This document shows, one piece after another, positions 18,747 through 27,412 of a stretch of 64,000 nt of DNA. Every line of letters begins with the position of its first letter. Position 1 is the stretch's first letter. The notes under the pieces were generated by a model. It ran no database searches and had not been told where the DNA came from. It was given only the letters and a program-made list of their open reading frames with translations. The translations under genes were made by a program, and so were the position numbers. The stretch spans positions 3,474,501-3,538,500 of the forward strand of contig NZ_CP042304.1 in assembly GCF_007859655.1 (NCBI RefSeq). The letters run 5' to 3'. This DNA is from Devosia ginsengisoli (lineage in GTDB: Bacteria > Pseudomonadota > Alphaproteobacteria > Rhizobiales > Devosiaceae).

Positions 18747-19616
18747 TTACACCCGGGGCGTTTCGCCCCTGAACAGAGGTCCATGCCGCTTCATCAGCGC
18801 GGCGATGCGATCCGCCACCGCATGCACGGCCGGCTCGTGTCGTTCCTCGTGGTGGCTTATCAGCCATTGGTCGGTTTCGAGTTCGGCAATGGGCTGGGCG
18901 ACGCGCACGAGGCGCTGGTCGCTGTCGCCGACGAAACAGGGAAAGACCGACAGGCCTGCGCCAGCCGCCACGAGTTCCCGCACGCCCATCGAGTCATTGC
19001 CGCGCACCGCGATGCGGTCGCCATGGCGTGCCTGCATCCAGCGGGCCGAATGGGTCTGCCCGCCCTCGCCGGCCAGGCCGACGAAATAGCCGGCCTTGAT
19101 GCCGTTGATCAGGTTGAGCCCCGAATAGATGGCATAGGCCACGGTGCCGATCAGCCGCCCGGCCAGCCATTGCTCGGTCGGCCGCTGGTTGCGGATGCCC
19201 AGGTCAGCATTGCGCCGGCCGATATCGACCTTCTGCATGGCGGTGACGAATTCGAGCCCGAAGCGGTCTTCGACGGTCCAGATTTCCCCGATATGGCTGG
19301 CGACGAAAGCGCCAGTCCATGACCCGGCCGAAAGCCGCACCACACGCTCGCCCACCGCGCCCTCCTTCCAGCGCTTGAGCGACAGCATGGCCGCCTCCAC
19401 ATCCTCGGCGCGAGCCAGCAGGTCCTCGCCTGCCTGGGTCAGGCGATAGCCGCTCTGGCTGCGGTGGAAGAGCGGTTCCCCCACCTGCCTCTCCAGCGCC
19501 GCGACGCGCCGCCCCAAAGTGGCCGCGCTCAGCCGCGTCGTCTCGGTGGCGGCGCTGAGCCCGCCCAGCCGCGCCACGTCGAGAAACAGCCGCAGATCAT
19601 CCCAACTGAAGTCCAT
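18747..19616 (-). CDS. LysR-family transcriptional regulator
   Basis: The 289-residue regulator has an N-terminal winged helix-turn-helix (DLRLFLDVARLGGLSAATETTRLSAATLGRRVAALE, about 7-42) and an effector-binding domain from about 90. It is divergent from the DUF1127/aldo-keto reductase pair, the usual layout for a LysR protein controlling its neighbours. A TGCAA-N6-TTGCA inverted repeat lies just upstream of its ATG. The inducer is unknown. Confidence 0.88.
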   Translation of the reverse strand: MDFSWDDLRLFLDVARLGGLSAATETTRLSAATLGRRVAALERQVGEPLFHRSQSGYRLTQAGEDLLARAEDVEAAMLSLKRWKEGAVGERVVRLSAGSWTGAFVASHIGEIWTVEDRFGLEFVTAMQKVDIGRRNADLGIRNQRPTEQWLAGRLIGTVAYAIYSGLNLINGIKAGYFVGLAGEGGQTHSARWMQARHGDRIAVRGNDSMGVRELVAAGAGLSVFPCFVGDSDQRLVRVAQPIAELETDQWLISHHEERHEPAVHAVADRIAALMKRHGPLFRGETPRV

Positions 19617-19626
19617 TTTTCATTTC

Positions 19627-19642
19627 TGCAAAGTGCCTTGCA
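19627..19642. promoter_or_regulatory. LysR-type inverted repeat
   Basis: TGCAA (19627-19631) and TTGCA (19638-19642) are separated by six bases, 10 bases upstream of the LysR start. Size and place fit an autoregulatory site for that LysR protein. Confidence 0.4.
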
Positions 19643-19798
19643 ATCTCGACTATAGCGAAAACCCAGCAAAATGAGCAAGGTATGTCCAGACGACGCCACT
19701 GATGCGCCGTCGCGCAAAGTCAGTACCGCCAGACCTGAAAATCCGAAACCCATGGTTTCGGCGCTGGCCGCGCTTTGCCGTTACGAAGGAGACGAGAC

Positions 19799-19963
19799 AT
19801 GTTTGAACCCCTGACCAGGAAATTCACCGACTGGCGCCTGCGCCGGATTGCTGTCCGCAAGCTGCATACTCTCGATGACCGCCTGCTGGCCGATATCGGC
19901 ACGCGGCGCGAGGATATCGCCTGCTTCGTCGCCAGCGTAGACTGCCGGGGGAGCCTCTCATGA
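19799..19963 (+). CDS. DUF1127 domain small protein
   Basis: The 54-residue basic protein has the DUF1127 core WRLRRIAVRKLHTLDDRLLADIGTRREDI. Small DUF1127 proteins in rhizobia and relatives have been linked to RNA binding and phosphate/stress responses; nothing here narrows the role. AAGGAG precedes the ATG by about seven bases. Its stop overlaps the start of the aldo-keto reductase gene by four bases (ATGA), so the two are translated together. Confidence 0.88.
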   Translation: MFEPLTRKFTDWRLRRIAVRKLHTLDDRLLADIGTRREDIACFVASVDCRGSLS

Positions 19964-20922
19964 AACTCAATACGCTTGGCACATTCGGTTCTGTCAGCCG
20001 CCTCACCCTGGGCGGCGGTGGCATCGGCCAGGTCTGGGGCCCCACCTCCGAGGACGATGCGGTGGCGACCCTTCGCCATGCCGTCGATAGCGGCATCGAT
20101 CTGATCGATGCGGCGCCCGGCTACAAGATCTGCGAGGCCATGATCGGTCGCGCCTTCGAGGGCAAGCTGCCGCGTGGTGTGCGCGTCACCACCAAGCACG
20201 GGCTTGGCACCGTGCCGGCCGACGAGGTCTATCCGCGCTTGCGGGCCTCGCTGGAGCAGAGCCTCAAGGCCATGCGGCTCGAACGGGTCGACATGCTGCT
20301 GCTGCATAGCGAAATCCGGCCCGATGACTTCGAATACCCGCCGGGCCAGCCGCCCAGGGACGAGCGCTCAACCAGCCTGTCGCTCTATCGCGAGGCCGTG
20401 CGACCGGCCTTTGCCCGTCTGGTGAGCGAAGGCCTGATCGGCCATTGGGGCATAACCGGCATCAACCATGCTGCCGCCACCATCGATGCGCTGTCTGCCG
20501 GGCCGCTTCCAGCCGCAGTGCAGGCCATTGCCAACCTGCTCGACAGCCCCGGTGAAATGAACGGTACCGGCCTCGCGCCGCGCCCGCGCACCGTCATCGC
20601 CGCGGCCACGGCCAGTGGCGTCGGCGTCATGGGCGTGCGGGCGGTGCAGGCCGGTGCGTTGACTGCAGGACTGGACCGGGCGGAGGACTCGCCCACGTCA
20701 GAGGATTTCCGCCGCGCCGAGCCCTATCGGGCGCTCTGCGCGCAATGGGGGGAGGACCCGGCCATTGTCGCCCATCGCTATGCCATGGGCATCGAGGGTG
20801 TCGATACGCTGGTGCTGGGCGTCAAGAATGTCGCCGAGCTCAATCAGGCTTTGGTGGCCGAGCGGCGCGGGCCGCTCGATGCCGAACAGGTGGCAGCGAT
20901 CGACGCACTGGGTTTGCGCTGA
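19960..20922 (+). CDS. Aldo/keto reductase family protein
   Basis: The 320-residue TIM-barrel oxidoreductase has catalytic-type residues in order: D50 and Y55 (LIDAAPGYK), a lysine in TTKHGLG (about 80) and a histidine in MLLLHSE (about 116). The late EGVDTLVLGVKNVAELNQAL is the typical NADPH-binding end of the family. Substrate is unknown; a sugar or aldehyde is usual. It is cotranscribed with the DUF1127 gene and ends at a strong hairpin. The divergent LysR protein may control it. Confidence 0.88.
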   Translation: MKLNTLGTFGSVSRLTLGGGGIGQVWGPTSEDDAVATLRHAVDSGIDLIDAAPGYKICEAMIGRAFEGKLPRGVRVTTKHGLGTVPADEVYPRLRASLEQSLKAMRLERVDMLLLHSEIRPDDFEYPPGQPPRDERSTSLSLYREAVRPAFARLVSEGLIGHWGITGINHAAATIDALSAGPLPAAVQAIANLLDSPGEMNGTGLAPRPRTVIAAATASGVGVMGVRAVQAGALTAGLDRAEDSPTSEDFRRAEPYRALCAQWGEDPAIVAHRYAMGIEGVDTLVLGVKNVAELNQALVAERRGPLDAEQVAAIDALGLR

Positions 20923-20929
20923 AAACGAA

Positions 20930-20957
20930 AGGGCCGCCCCCCATCGGGAGCGGCCCT
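20930..20957 (+). terminator. Hairpin terminator between convergent genes
   Basis: The arms AGGGCCGC (20930-20937) and GCGGCCCT (20950-20957) form an 8-bp stem, with extra C/G pairing in the loop. It lies seven bases after the reductase stop and 21 bases before the end of the convergent RlpA-like gene, so it may serve both strands. The T-run is weak. Confidence 0.6.
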
Positions 20958-20978
20958 GTTCAGTTCACTGCCGGCAAA

Positions 20979-21329
20979 TCAGAGCTGGCTGAGGCAGACC
21001 GAGGTCGTGCCGCGATTGCGGAAGCCCAGCTTGGTGGCTGCGGCTTTGCTGAGATCGATGATACGCCCGCCATGGAAGGGGCCGCGGTCATTGATGGTGA
21101 CTTCGATTTTGGCGCCGGTGCGCTGGTCGGTGACCATGACCTTAGTGCCGAAGGGGAGGGAACGATGCGCCGCCGTCATGGCGTTCTCGTTGAAGATTTC
21201 TCCGGAGGCGGCCCGCTTCCCGTTGAAGCCGGGACCGTACCAGGAGGCGCCGCCGCATTGGGCATAGGCTGCAGTGGAGGAGAGGAAGGCTGCAGCAATT
21301 GCGGCGACGAAAACGGCTTTTCTAGTCAA
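20979..21329 (-). CDS. Short RlpA-like secreted protein (double-psi beta-barrel)
   Basis: The 116-residue protein has a signal peptide (about 1-23, AAYAQC) followed by an RlpA domain: CGGASWYGPGFNGKRAASGE, HRSLPFGTKVMVTD and VTINDRGPFHGGRIIDLSKAAA. The histidine and the NDRGPF aspartate are the residues of the lytic-transglycosylase-type active site. There is no SPOR domain, so it is about a third the length of full RlpA. The only available start is a TTG at 21329, because TGA lies two codons upstream. It probably acts on peptidoglycan in the periplasm. Confidence 0.82.
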   Translation of the reverse strand: MTRKAVFVAAIAAAFLSSTAAYAQCGGASWYGPGFNGKRAASGEIFNENAMTAAHRSLPFGTKVMVTDQRTGAKIEVTINDRGPFHGGRIIDLSKAAATKLGFRNRGTTSVCLSQL

Positions 21330-21757
21330 ACTTCAGAACTCACGTCAGTTAGAGGTGAATGTCGAGTAATCTGCTTGCCGGGCCACAATGAGCCCATATT
21401 GGCCGAGACTGGCTCGGTCGGCTCGTGTGTTGCCCATTTGCCGCAGCAACTTCGGCCTTATTGCAACCTTGTTGTTGAATGAATCGCTGGCACTGGAGGA
21501 AATGAATCCATCATCTCCCCGTTTCGGCGGCTTCTCACCCGGCAAAAGGCGTCCATCTGGATTCAGCTTGCGCGCTGTGGCCATGATGCCACGGTTCCGC
21601 GTCAACTGTGCCAAAATGGATCAGCACAGTTGGTTCCACGTGCAATCGGGATGCTTTGGAGGCGAACCTCGTCCAATTGTGGCGCGATTATGGCCGGCGT
21701 TTCCGGCTTCATTCGTCGCCGGCAATCCGCTAGTCAGGAGGGTGAGGGGAGAGAGTC
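21330..21757. other. Gap of 428 bases between RlpA-like and DoxX genes
   Basis: The region is less GC-rich than its surroundings. It holds one doubtful minus-strand frame (21345-21584) and presumably the divergent promoters of the rlpA-like and doxX genes. GGGAGAGAG just before 21758 is the DoxX ribosome-binding site. I see no clear repeat or RNA gene. Confidence 0.5.
21345..21584 (-). CDS. Hypothetical small protein (doubtful)
   Basis: The 79-residue frame starting MATARKLNPDGRLLPGEKPPKRG is polar with a basic, proline-rich start and a serine-rich middle. It has no signal peptide, no recognised domain and no good ribosome-binding site, and it lies in the low-GC gap upstream of the RlpA-like gene. 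An upstream start would add ten residues. It may be a chance frame. Confidence 0.3.
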   Translation of the reverse strand: MATARKLNPDGRLLPGEKPPKRGDDGFISSSASDSFNNKVAIRPKLLRQMGNTRADRASLGQYGLIVARQADYSTFTSN

Positions 21758-22129
21758 ATGACCACAGCCAGCCTTCTGATGCTGACGGGCCGCATCGTCT
21801 TCGGCCTCTTTTTCCTCATTGCCGCCTTGCGCAACACCATTCATTTCCGCGAACGCATTCCCTCCGCCACCAATTATGGCTGGGCTATGCCGCCGGTCCT
21901 GGTAGCTGGCGGCCTTGCCATGCAGTGGATCGGCGGTCTGTCGCTGGTGCTGAGTTTCTATCCGGTGCTCGGCGCGCTGGTGCTGATCGCCTTCCTCGTG
22001 CTGGCCACCGCCTGCTACCACAACCCGCTCGCGTTCGAGGGCAAGGCGCGGGACCCGCATCTCTATCTGGTTCTGGTCAATATCACCCTGGCCGCCGGCC
22101 TGTTGCTGGTGATCGCAGACAGCCTCTAG
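21758..22129 (+). CDS. DoxX family membrane protein
   Basis: The 123-residue protein has four predicted transmembrane helices (about 5-25, 43-66, 69-88 and 100-120). The N-terminal GRIVFGLFFLIAALRNTIHF and the loop between helices 1 and 2 fit the DoxX/SURF4 family. Members are small inner-membrane proteins with poorly known roles, some linked to redox or terminal-oxidase complexes. A GGGAGAGAG site precedes the ATG. The DUF4260 membrane gene follows 95 bases later on the same strand. Confidence 0.8.
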   Translation: MTTASLLMLTGRIVFGLFFLIAALRNTIHFRERIPSATNYGWAMPPVLVAGGLAMQWIGGLSLVLSFYPVLGALVLIAFLVLATACYHNPLAFEGKARDPHLYLVLVNITLAAGLLLVIADSL

Positions 22130-22131
22130 CT

Positions 22132-22145
22132 ATTCAATATTGAAT
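22132..22145. promoter_or_regulatory. Perfect 14-bp palindrome
   Basis: ATTCAATATTGAAT starts two bases after the DoxX stop. A further half-site TTGAAT occurs about 40 bases on. It lies in the 95-bp gap before the DUF4260 gene and could be an operator; no regulator is adjacent. Confidence 0.35.
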
Positions 22146-22224
22146 GATAAACGCCTGATTTTGGCGAATTCACCTCGTTCTTGAATGGCTCTAGGGTTGG
22201 CTCAGTTCAAGAAAGGTTTTTGCC

Positions 22225-22623
22225 ATGAGCACCGTGACTGCTTCCAATCCGATCGCCGGCACTATCCTGCTGCAGCGCCTTGAAGGTCTTGCCGCCCTGG
22301 GTCTGGGCGTGGCTGCCTATATCTGGCTCGGCCAGTCCTGGTGGGTCTTCGCCCTGCTGTTCCTGGTGCCTGACATCGCCATGCTGGGCTATCTGCGTTC
22401 GCCTCGTTTTGGCGCTCTGACCTATAACCTGGTCCACACCTATGCGGCGCCAGCCCTGCTGGCCCTGTCCGGATTGGCAGTCGGGCCGCTGGCCTATGGA
22501 CTGGCCGCCATCTGGACCGCCCATATCGGCTTCGACCGGCTCCTGGGTTATGGCCTCAAGCTCGAGACGGGCTTCGAACACACCCATCTCGGCCTGATCG
22601 GCAAGGCACGCCGCAAGCGCTAG
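22225..22623 (+). CDS. DUF4260 family membrane protein
   Basis: The 132-residue protein has the DUF4260 pattern: LLQRLEGLAALGLGVAAY, WWVFALLFLVPDIAMLGYL, GALTYNLVHTYAAPALL and a final HIGFDRLLGYGLK. It forms four hydrophobic helices. The conserved histidines and acidic residues within helices hint at metal or cofactor binding, but the family has no known function. AAGAAAGG precedes the ATG. It converges with the MBL-fold nuclease gene. Confidence 0.85.
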   Translation: MSTVTASNPIAGTILLQRLEGLAALGLGVAAYIWLGQSWWVFALLFLVPDIAMLGYLRSPRFGALTYNLVHTYAAPALLALSGLAVGPLAYGLAAIWTAHIGFDRLLGYGLKLETGFEHTHLGLIGKARRKR

Positions 22624-22633
22624 TCACCACCGC

Positions 22634-24286
22634 CTATTCATCGAAGCTCTGGCTTTCCACCGGCGTGATCGGGGTTGCCACCGGGGGCGGCGTCGGAGCG
22701 GCGCCGAGCGCGTCGAGTTCCTTCTGCAAGGCCCGCATGACCGCCAGCTTTTCCGCGTCCGATCCGGCCTGCAGGCGCTGGCTCAGGCGGATGGAAAAAT
22801 CGGAAAAGGCATTATGCCAGTCCGAGTGGACCTGCAGCGGGTCGATGCGTGGCGTTGCGGGGCGGGCCTTGCCAGTGACGCCGGCGGCGCTCAGTTCGAA
22901 ATAATCGTCAAGCTGGGGCAGCACGACCTGGTCGCCGGAAACCCCCGTCGCCATCAATGCGGCGCGCAGGGCAGCCCGTTCCTCATCCTCGCCATGGGTC
23001 AGGAAGATTGCGCCATGCGCCGGCAGGCGCTCGCGAATCCAGTCCATCAATTCGGAATGGTCGGCATGGGCCGAGTAATTGCCCATGGAGCGGATGGTGG
23101 CGCGGATGGGCACCAGCGTCGAATGAATGCGCGCTTCCCTGGCGCCGGAGAGGATCACATGGCCCAGCGTGCCCGGTGCCTGGTAGCCGACGAAGAGCAC
23201 GGTGGCATTGGCGCGGATCAGGTTGTTGCGCAGGTGATGCTTGATGCGCCCGGCATCGGCCATGCCAGAGGCTGACATGATGATGGCGCCGCCGCGGATC
23301 GAGTTGATCGCCTTGGATTCATCGACGGATTCGATGATGCGGAAGCGTGGATCGTTGAACAGCTCGTCGGCGCCCAGTTCGACATCGTCGAACATTTTCG
23401 CATATTTCCGGTAGACGCCGGTGACCTTGCTGGCCAGCGGGCTGTCGAGAAACACCAGCCGCGGATCGATCTCACCGCTCTTGATCAGCACGCCGATATC
23501 ATGCAGCAGCTCCTGGCTGCGCTCGACGGCAAAGGCCGGGATCACCAGGTTGCCGCCGCGCGCCATGGCGGCATTGATCTCTTCCTTGAGCGCTTCGCGG
23601 CGCTGCACCAGCGTATAGTCCTCGCGCTCGCGCCCGCCATAGGTCGATTCGGAGAGGATATAGTCGAAGCCCGAGGGGCCTTCGGGCTCGTTGTAGAACA
23701 CCTTCTCATCCGGCCCGATATCGCCCGAGAACATCAGGCGGATGGTCTTGCCGCCATCCTTGACCTCCACTTCGATGGAGGCCGAGCCGATAATGTGGCC
23801 GGCATTCCAGTAACGCGCCCGCACCCCCGGCCCCGGCTCGATCCATTCGCCATATTTGCAGGTCTGGCGGTGCTGCAATGCCTCTTCGGCATTCTCCATC
23901 GTGTAGAGGGGCTTGGCCGGTTCATCGCCGCGCCGGCCGCGCTTCTTGGTCTCGCGTTCGGCTTCGCTTTCCTGGATGCCGGCGCTGTCGGGCAGCAGGT
24001 ATTCGAGCAGGCCTGCGGTCGGCTCGGTCATCCACATCGGCCCGCGCCAGCCTTCGCGGTAGAGTTTGGGCAGCAGCCCGGCATGATCGATATGGGCGTG
24101 GGTCAGTAGCAGGAAATCGATAGTTTTGGGATCGAAGGGCGTTGGCTTGAGATTGAGGTCGCGAACCGACTTGTTGCCCTGAAACAGCCCGCAATCGACA
24201 AGGAACTGACCCTGGCCGTGCATCACCCGGTAGCACGAGCCGGTCACCGTGCCCGCCGCGCCATGGAAGTGAAGGGTGACGGTCAT
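22634..24286 (-). CDS. MBL-fold / beta-CASP RNA-processing exonuclease-like protein
   Basis: The 550-residue protein has a metallo-beta-lactamase domain with the zinc motif THAHIDHAG near 61-69, a later histidine (NAGHIIGSA), then the beta-CASP domain with ESTYGGR, VIPAFAVERSQELLHDI and the terminal motif MGNYSAHADHSELMDWI. This is the CPSF-like or YsH1-like class that cleaves RNA ends. The last roughly 80 residues are a family-specific proline-rich extension. AAGGAG precedes the ATG at 24286. It is divergent from the DUF1428 gene. Confidence 0.88.
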   Translation of the reverse strand: MTVTLHFHGAAGTVTGSCYRVMHGQGQFLVDCGLFQGNKSVRDLNLKPTPFDPKTIDFLLLTHAHIDHAGLLPKLYREGWRGPMWMTEPTAGLLEYLLPDSAGIQESEAERETKKRGRRGDEPAKPLYTMENAEEALQHRQTCKYGEWIEPGPGVRARYWNAGHIIGSASIEVEVKDGGKTIRLMFSGDIGPDEKVFYNEPEGPSGFDYILSESTYGGREREDYTLVQRREALKEEINAAMARGGNLVIPAFAVERSQELLHDIGVLIKSGEIDPRLVFLDSPLASKVTGVYRKYAKMFDDVELGADELFNDPRFRIIESVDESKAINSIRGGAIIMSASGMADAGRIKHHLRNNLIRANATVLFVGYQAPGTLGHVILSGAREARIHSTLVPIRATIRSMGNYSAHADHSELMDWIRERLPAHGAIFLTHGEDEERAALRAALMATGVSGDQVVLPQLDDYFELSAAGVTGKARPATPRIDPLQVHSDWHNAFSDFSIRLSQRLQAGSDAEKLAVMRALQKELDALGAAPTPPPVATPITPVESQSFDE

Positions 24287-24413
24287 GGGCTCGCTCCTTG
24301 GTTTTGAATGCTTTGTCGGAGTTAGCCCCAGCAAAACGTCCTTGTCGAGAAGCTGCCGCAACTATGCGGTCAGCGTGGCGTTAGCCCGCATACCCCCAAA
24401 GAGGAGAAACCCC

Positions 24414-24764
24414 ATGTCCTATGTCGATGGATTTGTCGCCGCCGTGCCCAAGGCGAACAAGGAACTCTACATCGCCCATTCACGGGCAGCGGCCGAAAAA
24501 TTCAAGGCTTGGGGCGCGACGCGGGTCGTGGAAAATTGGGGTGATGACGTCCCCGCGGGCGAAAACACCGATTTCCAGCGTGCCGTTGCCGCCAAGCCGG
24601 ATGAGGTGATCGTGTTCTCCTGGATCGAATATCCGGACAAGGCCACGCGCGACCGCGTCATGGAAAAGATGATGTCACCCGAAGAAATGGCCGGTGTGCC
24701 CGACATGCCGTTCGATGGCGCAAGGATGATCTTCGGGGGCTTCCAGAACCTGTTCGCGCTCTGA
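24414..24764 (+). CDS. DUF1428 (YbaA-like) family protein
   Basis: The 116-residue protein matches the DUF1428 pattern closely: SYVDGFVAAVPKANKELY, WGDDVPAGENTDF, EVIVFSWIEYPDKATRD, MPFDGARMIFGGFQNL. The fold is a dimeric alpha-beta barrel like that of antibiotic biosynthesis monooxygenases; the function is unknown. GAGGAG precedes the ATG at 24414. It is divergent from the MBL nuclease and converges with the RegA gene, three bases away. Confidence 0.9.
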   Translation: MSYVDGFVAAVPKANKELYIAHSRAAAEKFKAWGATRVVENWGDDVPAGENTDFQRAVAAKPDEVIVFSWIEYPDKATRDRVMEKMMSPEEMAGVPDMPFDGARMIFGGFQNLFAL

Positions 24765-24766
24765 GG

Positions 24767-25318
24767 TCAGCGCGGCGCGCGCTTGGCCAGGATCCGCTGC
24801 AGCGTCCGCCGGTGCATGTTGAGCCGGCGAGCGGTTTCGGACACGTTGCGGTCGCACAGCTCATAGACGCGCTGGATATGTTCCCAGCGCACGCGGTCGG
24901 CCGACATCGGATTTTCCGGCGGCTCGGGCTTGTCCTCGCCGGTGGCGAGCAGGGCGTTGATGACATCGTCGGCATCGGCCGGCTTGGAGAGATAGTCGAC
25001 CGCGCCCAGCTTCACCGCGGTTACGGCCGTGGCGATATTGCCATAGCCGGTCAGCACCACGGCGCGTGCATCGGGGCGCCGCGTATGCAGCGCCGAGACC
25101 ACGTCGAGCCCGTTGCCGTCCTCGAGCCGCAGGTCGACCACGGCATAGGCGGGTGGCTTCTCCGCTACGGCGGCTAGGCCATCGGCGACCGAACCGGCGA
25201 TGCGGACATCGAAGCCCCGCCGCACCATGGCGCGTTCGAGGCGCTGGAGAAAGGCCGTGTCGTCATCGACAAGCAGCAGGCTGGGGTCGGTGGCCAGAAG
25301 ATCTTCGATCGTGCTCAT
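24767..25318 (-). CDS. regA: RegA/ActR/PrrA-type response regulator
   Basis: The 183-residue global redox regulator has a receiver domain (acidic pair in LLLVDDD, phospho-acceptor D62 in AVVDLRLEDGNG, lysine in LSKPAD), a proline-rich linker and a C-terminal Fis-type helix-turn-helix ending VSETARRLNMHRRTLQRILAKR, the highly conserved RegA tail. It acts with the RegB kinase encoded just upstream on genes for respiration, carbon and nitrogen metabolism. A second ATG nine bases upstream (25327) is equally possible. In rhizobia the gene is called actR. Confidence 0.92.
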   Translation of the reverse strand: MSTIEDLLATDPSLLLVDDDTAFLQRLERAMVRRGFDVRIAGSVADGLAAVAEKPPAYAVVDLRLEDGNGLDVVSALHTRRPDARAVVLTGYGNIATAVTAVKLGAVDYLSKPADADDVINALLATGEDKPEPPENPMSADRVRWEHIQRVYELCDRNVSETARRLNMHRRTLQRILAKRAPR

Positions 25319-25367
25319 GAATGTCATTTAGGGGTTTGGCGCGAAAAGGTCAAAATATGGCTGAGGG

Positions 25368-26684
25368 TTATCCTTCCGCTTCCACCGCACTGCGTGGCCA
25401 GACGATCCGCACCCGGGCATGGCCTTCGGCAGCGATATTCTCGAAAGCCAGCCGCCCTCCGGTCCGCTCCAGCAGCGTTTTGGCGATGAATACGCCGAGC
25501 CCCAGCCCGCCGGGCTTGTTGGCGTCCGGCCCTTGGGGATCGCGCGGGCGGCTGGTGAGATAGGGTTCGCCCAGCCGGGCGATCAGCTCGGGGGCGAAGC
25601 CCGGCCCGTCATCGGTAATGGAAACCGAGACCGCATCATGATCCCAGGCCGCCTCGACCCGCACGGTGCTGCGGGCAAAATCCGTCGCATTCTCGATGAG
25701 GTTGCCCAGCCCATAAAGCAGGCCGACGCTGCGCTGGAACACCGGCGCCGGGCCGGCCGCATGTTCGGAATAGAACAGGATCGCCTTGCCGCGCCCTTCA
25801 TGCGGCCGCGCAACTTCCGCCAGCAGGTCGGTCAGCGGCACGGCCGCGAAGGGATCGCCGCCATCGCTGCCCAGATTGCGCAACTTGGCCAGGATCGCCC
25901 GGCAGCGTGCTGCCTGCGCGATGATCAGTTCCACGTCATCGGCCAGATCGCTGCCCGGCTCGGCCTCGGCCCGCATTTCCTTGGCGGCGAGGGCAATGGT
26001 GGAAAGCGGCGTGCCCAATTCATGCGCGGCGGCGGCAGCCATGCCGTCCAGGGCCGACAATTGCTCCTTGCGCGAGAGGGCCAGCTCGGTCGCCGCCAGG
26101 GCGTCGGCGATCTGGCGCGCATCATGCGCCACCCGGTTGGTATAGGCCGAGATGAAGACCACGCCGCAGACGATGGAGACCCAGATGCCGATCACATAGA
26201 TGCGGTTGAACACGATCCGCTCGCCCGGCGCCCAGGGCAGCGGCAGGTGCCAGACCGACAGGATCGATGCGATGACAGCCGCGAGCAGCGCGATGAGGAA
26301 GGTCGCCCGCTGCGGCAGCGTCGTCGCCGATACCGAAACTGGCGCCAGCAGCAGCAGCGAGAACGGATTGTGCAGCCCGCCGGTCAGCGCCAGCAGGCCC
26401 CCGAGCTGCAACAGGTCGAACGCCACCTGGCTGGCCGCCTGCAGCGAGGTCGGCCGGTGTGACACGCCCAGCTTCAACACCAGCCAGAGATTAAGCGCCG
26501 CCGAGAGCCCGATCAGCACGAAACATTCCAGCAGCGGCAGCGGGAAGCCGAGCCCGAAGGCCACGAAGAGCACGCCAATGGTCTGTCCACCCACAGCCAG
26601 CCAGCGCAGCAGCATCAGGGTTTGCAGCCGCAAGGGCCGCCAGGTGGAGGGCAAAGGCAGGCCGTCAGCCTGGGTCATGGACAT
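25368..26684 (-). CDS. regB: RegB/ActS/PrrB-type sensor histidine kinase
   Basis: The 438-residue inner-membrane kinase has six predicted helices in the first roughly 180 residues, with the quinone-binding loop GGLHNPFSLLLLAPV at 102-116. The H-box AAAAHELGTPLSTIALAAKEM contains H221, and a cysteine (C261) lies exactly 40 residues later in AARCRAIL, matching the redox-active Cys265/His225 spacing of Rhodobacter RegB. N, G1 and G2 boxes follow (NLIENATDFA, DDGPGF, GLGLGVFIAK). It senses the ubiquinone pool. The start at 26684 has GGAGGGG upstream. It is the partner of RegA, 41-50 bases downstream. Confidence 0.93.
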   Translation of the reverse strand: MSMTQADGLPLPSTWRPLRLQTLMLLRWLAVGGQTIGVLFVAFGLGFPLPLLECFVLIGLSAALNLWLVLKLGVSHRPTSLQAASQVAFDLLQLGGLLALTGGLHNPFSLLLLAPVSVSATTLPQRATFLIALLAAVIASILSVWHLPLPWAPGERIVFNRIYVIGIWVSIVCGVVFISAYTNRVAHDARQIADALAATELALSRKEQLSALDGMAAAAAHELGTPLSTIALAAKEMRAEAEPGSDLADDVELIIAQAARCRAILAKLRNLGSDGGDPFAAVPLTDLLAEVARPHEGRGKAILFYSEHAAGPAPVFQRSVGLLYGLGNLIENATDFARSTVRVEAAWDHDAVSVSITDDGPGFAPELIARLGEPYLTSRPRDPQGPDANKPGGLGLGVFIAKTLLERTGGRLAFENIAAEGHARVRIVWPRSAVEAEG

Positions 26685-26829
26685 CTTCCGGCCCCTCCAG
26701 GGCAAAAATCCACCGCCCCATAGGGAGGCAAAAACTTCATTTCAAGACCAAAAAACGCATGGGCACAGCATTGATCCTACCCCGGCATGGGCCACGTAAG
26801 GTGCATCGTGACTGGGAGAAACAACCGAA

Positions 26830-27312
26830 ATGACCACAGCAATCATCAAACCTCAATGGTCCCCGCTGACCATCGCCCTCATGGTTATGGGCTTCATCAT
26901 CTTCTGGCCCCTCGGCCTGGCCGTACTGGGCTACATCCTCTGGGGTGAAAAGTTCGGCGGCTCGCCCGAAAAGGCTCAAGCCTACTGGAACAAGGGCAAG
27001 GCCTGGTGCAGCTCCAACGCACCGCGCCACCATCGCAACCACTGGAACCGGAGTAGCGGCATGAGCTCGAGCGGCAATGCAGCCTTTGACGACTATCGCG
27101 CCGAACAGCTCAAGCGCCTCGATGAAGAGCGCGCCCGCCTCGACGCCGAGATCGATGCCTTCCACGAATATATGGCCAACCTCAACAAGGCCAAGGATCG
27201 CGAAGAATTCGATCGTTTCATGAATGAACGCCGCGGTTCGCGCCAGGGCTACGACCAGAACAAGCCCGACAATGGCGACAACAACAACGGCTGGGGCAGC
27301 AACAACGCCTAA
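26830..27312 (+). CDS. DUF2852 family membrane-anchored protein
   Basis: The 160-residue protein has a single transmembrane helix at about 13-40 (PLTIALMVMGFIIFWPLGLAVLGYILWG), a histidine/asparagine-rich linker, then a charged coiled-coil around 85-140 (FDDYRAEQLKRLDEERARLDAEIDAFHEYMANL) and an Asn/Gly-rich tail. That layout and the conserved FDDYR-x-E-x-LKRLEEE segment define DUF2852, found in Hyphomicrobiales with unknown function. A hairpin terminator follows. It is divergent from regB. Confidence 0.88.
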   Translation: MTTAIIKPQWSPLTIALMVMGFIIFWPLGLAVLGYILWGEKFGGSPEKAQAYWNKGKAWCSSNAPRHHRNHWNRSSGMSSSGNAAFDDYRAEQLKRLDEERARLDAEIDAFHEYMANLNKAKDREEFDRFMNERRGSRQGYDQNKPDNGDNNNGWGSNNA

Positions 27313-27363
27313 CCCCGGCCTGAGACCTCCCTCCTGAAGCCGGTCGTTTCCCGACGACTGAAC

Positions 27364-27395
27364 TGGCGCCCTCGCAAGGGGCGCCATTTTTGTTT
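27364..27395 (+). terminator. Rho-independent terminator after DUF2852 gene
   Basis: The arms TGGCGCC (27364-27370) and GGCGCCA (27380-27386) form a 7-bp stem followed by TTTTTGTTTT. It lies about 50 bases after the stop. Confidence 0.85.
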
Positions 27396-27412
27396 TGAGG
27401 ACGGGGTACCAC

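Noticed and set aside
21388..22143. A 251-codon plus-strand frame overlapping DoxX
   Set aside because: It overlaps the DoxX gene in another frame, with Arg/Pro/Ser-rich composition typical of shadow frames.
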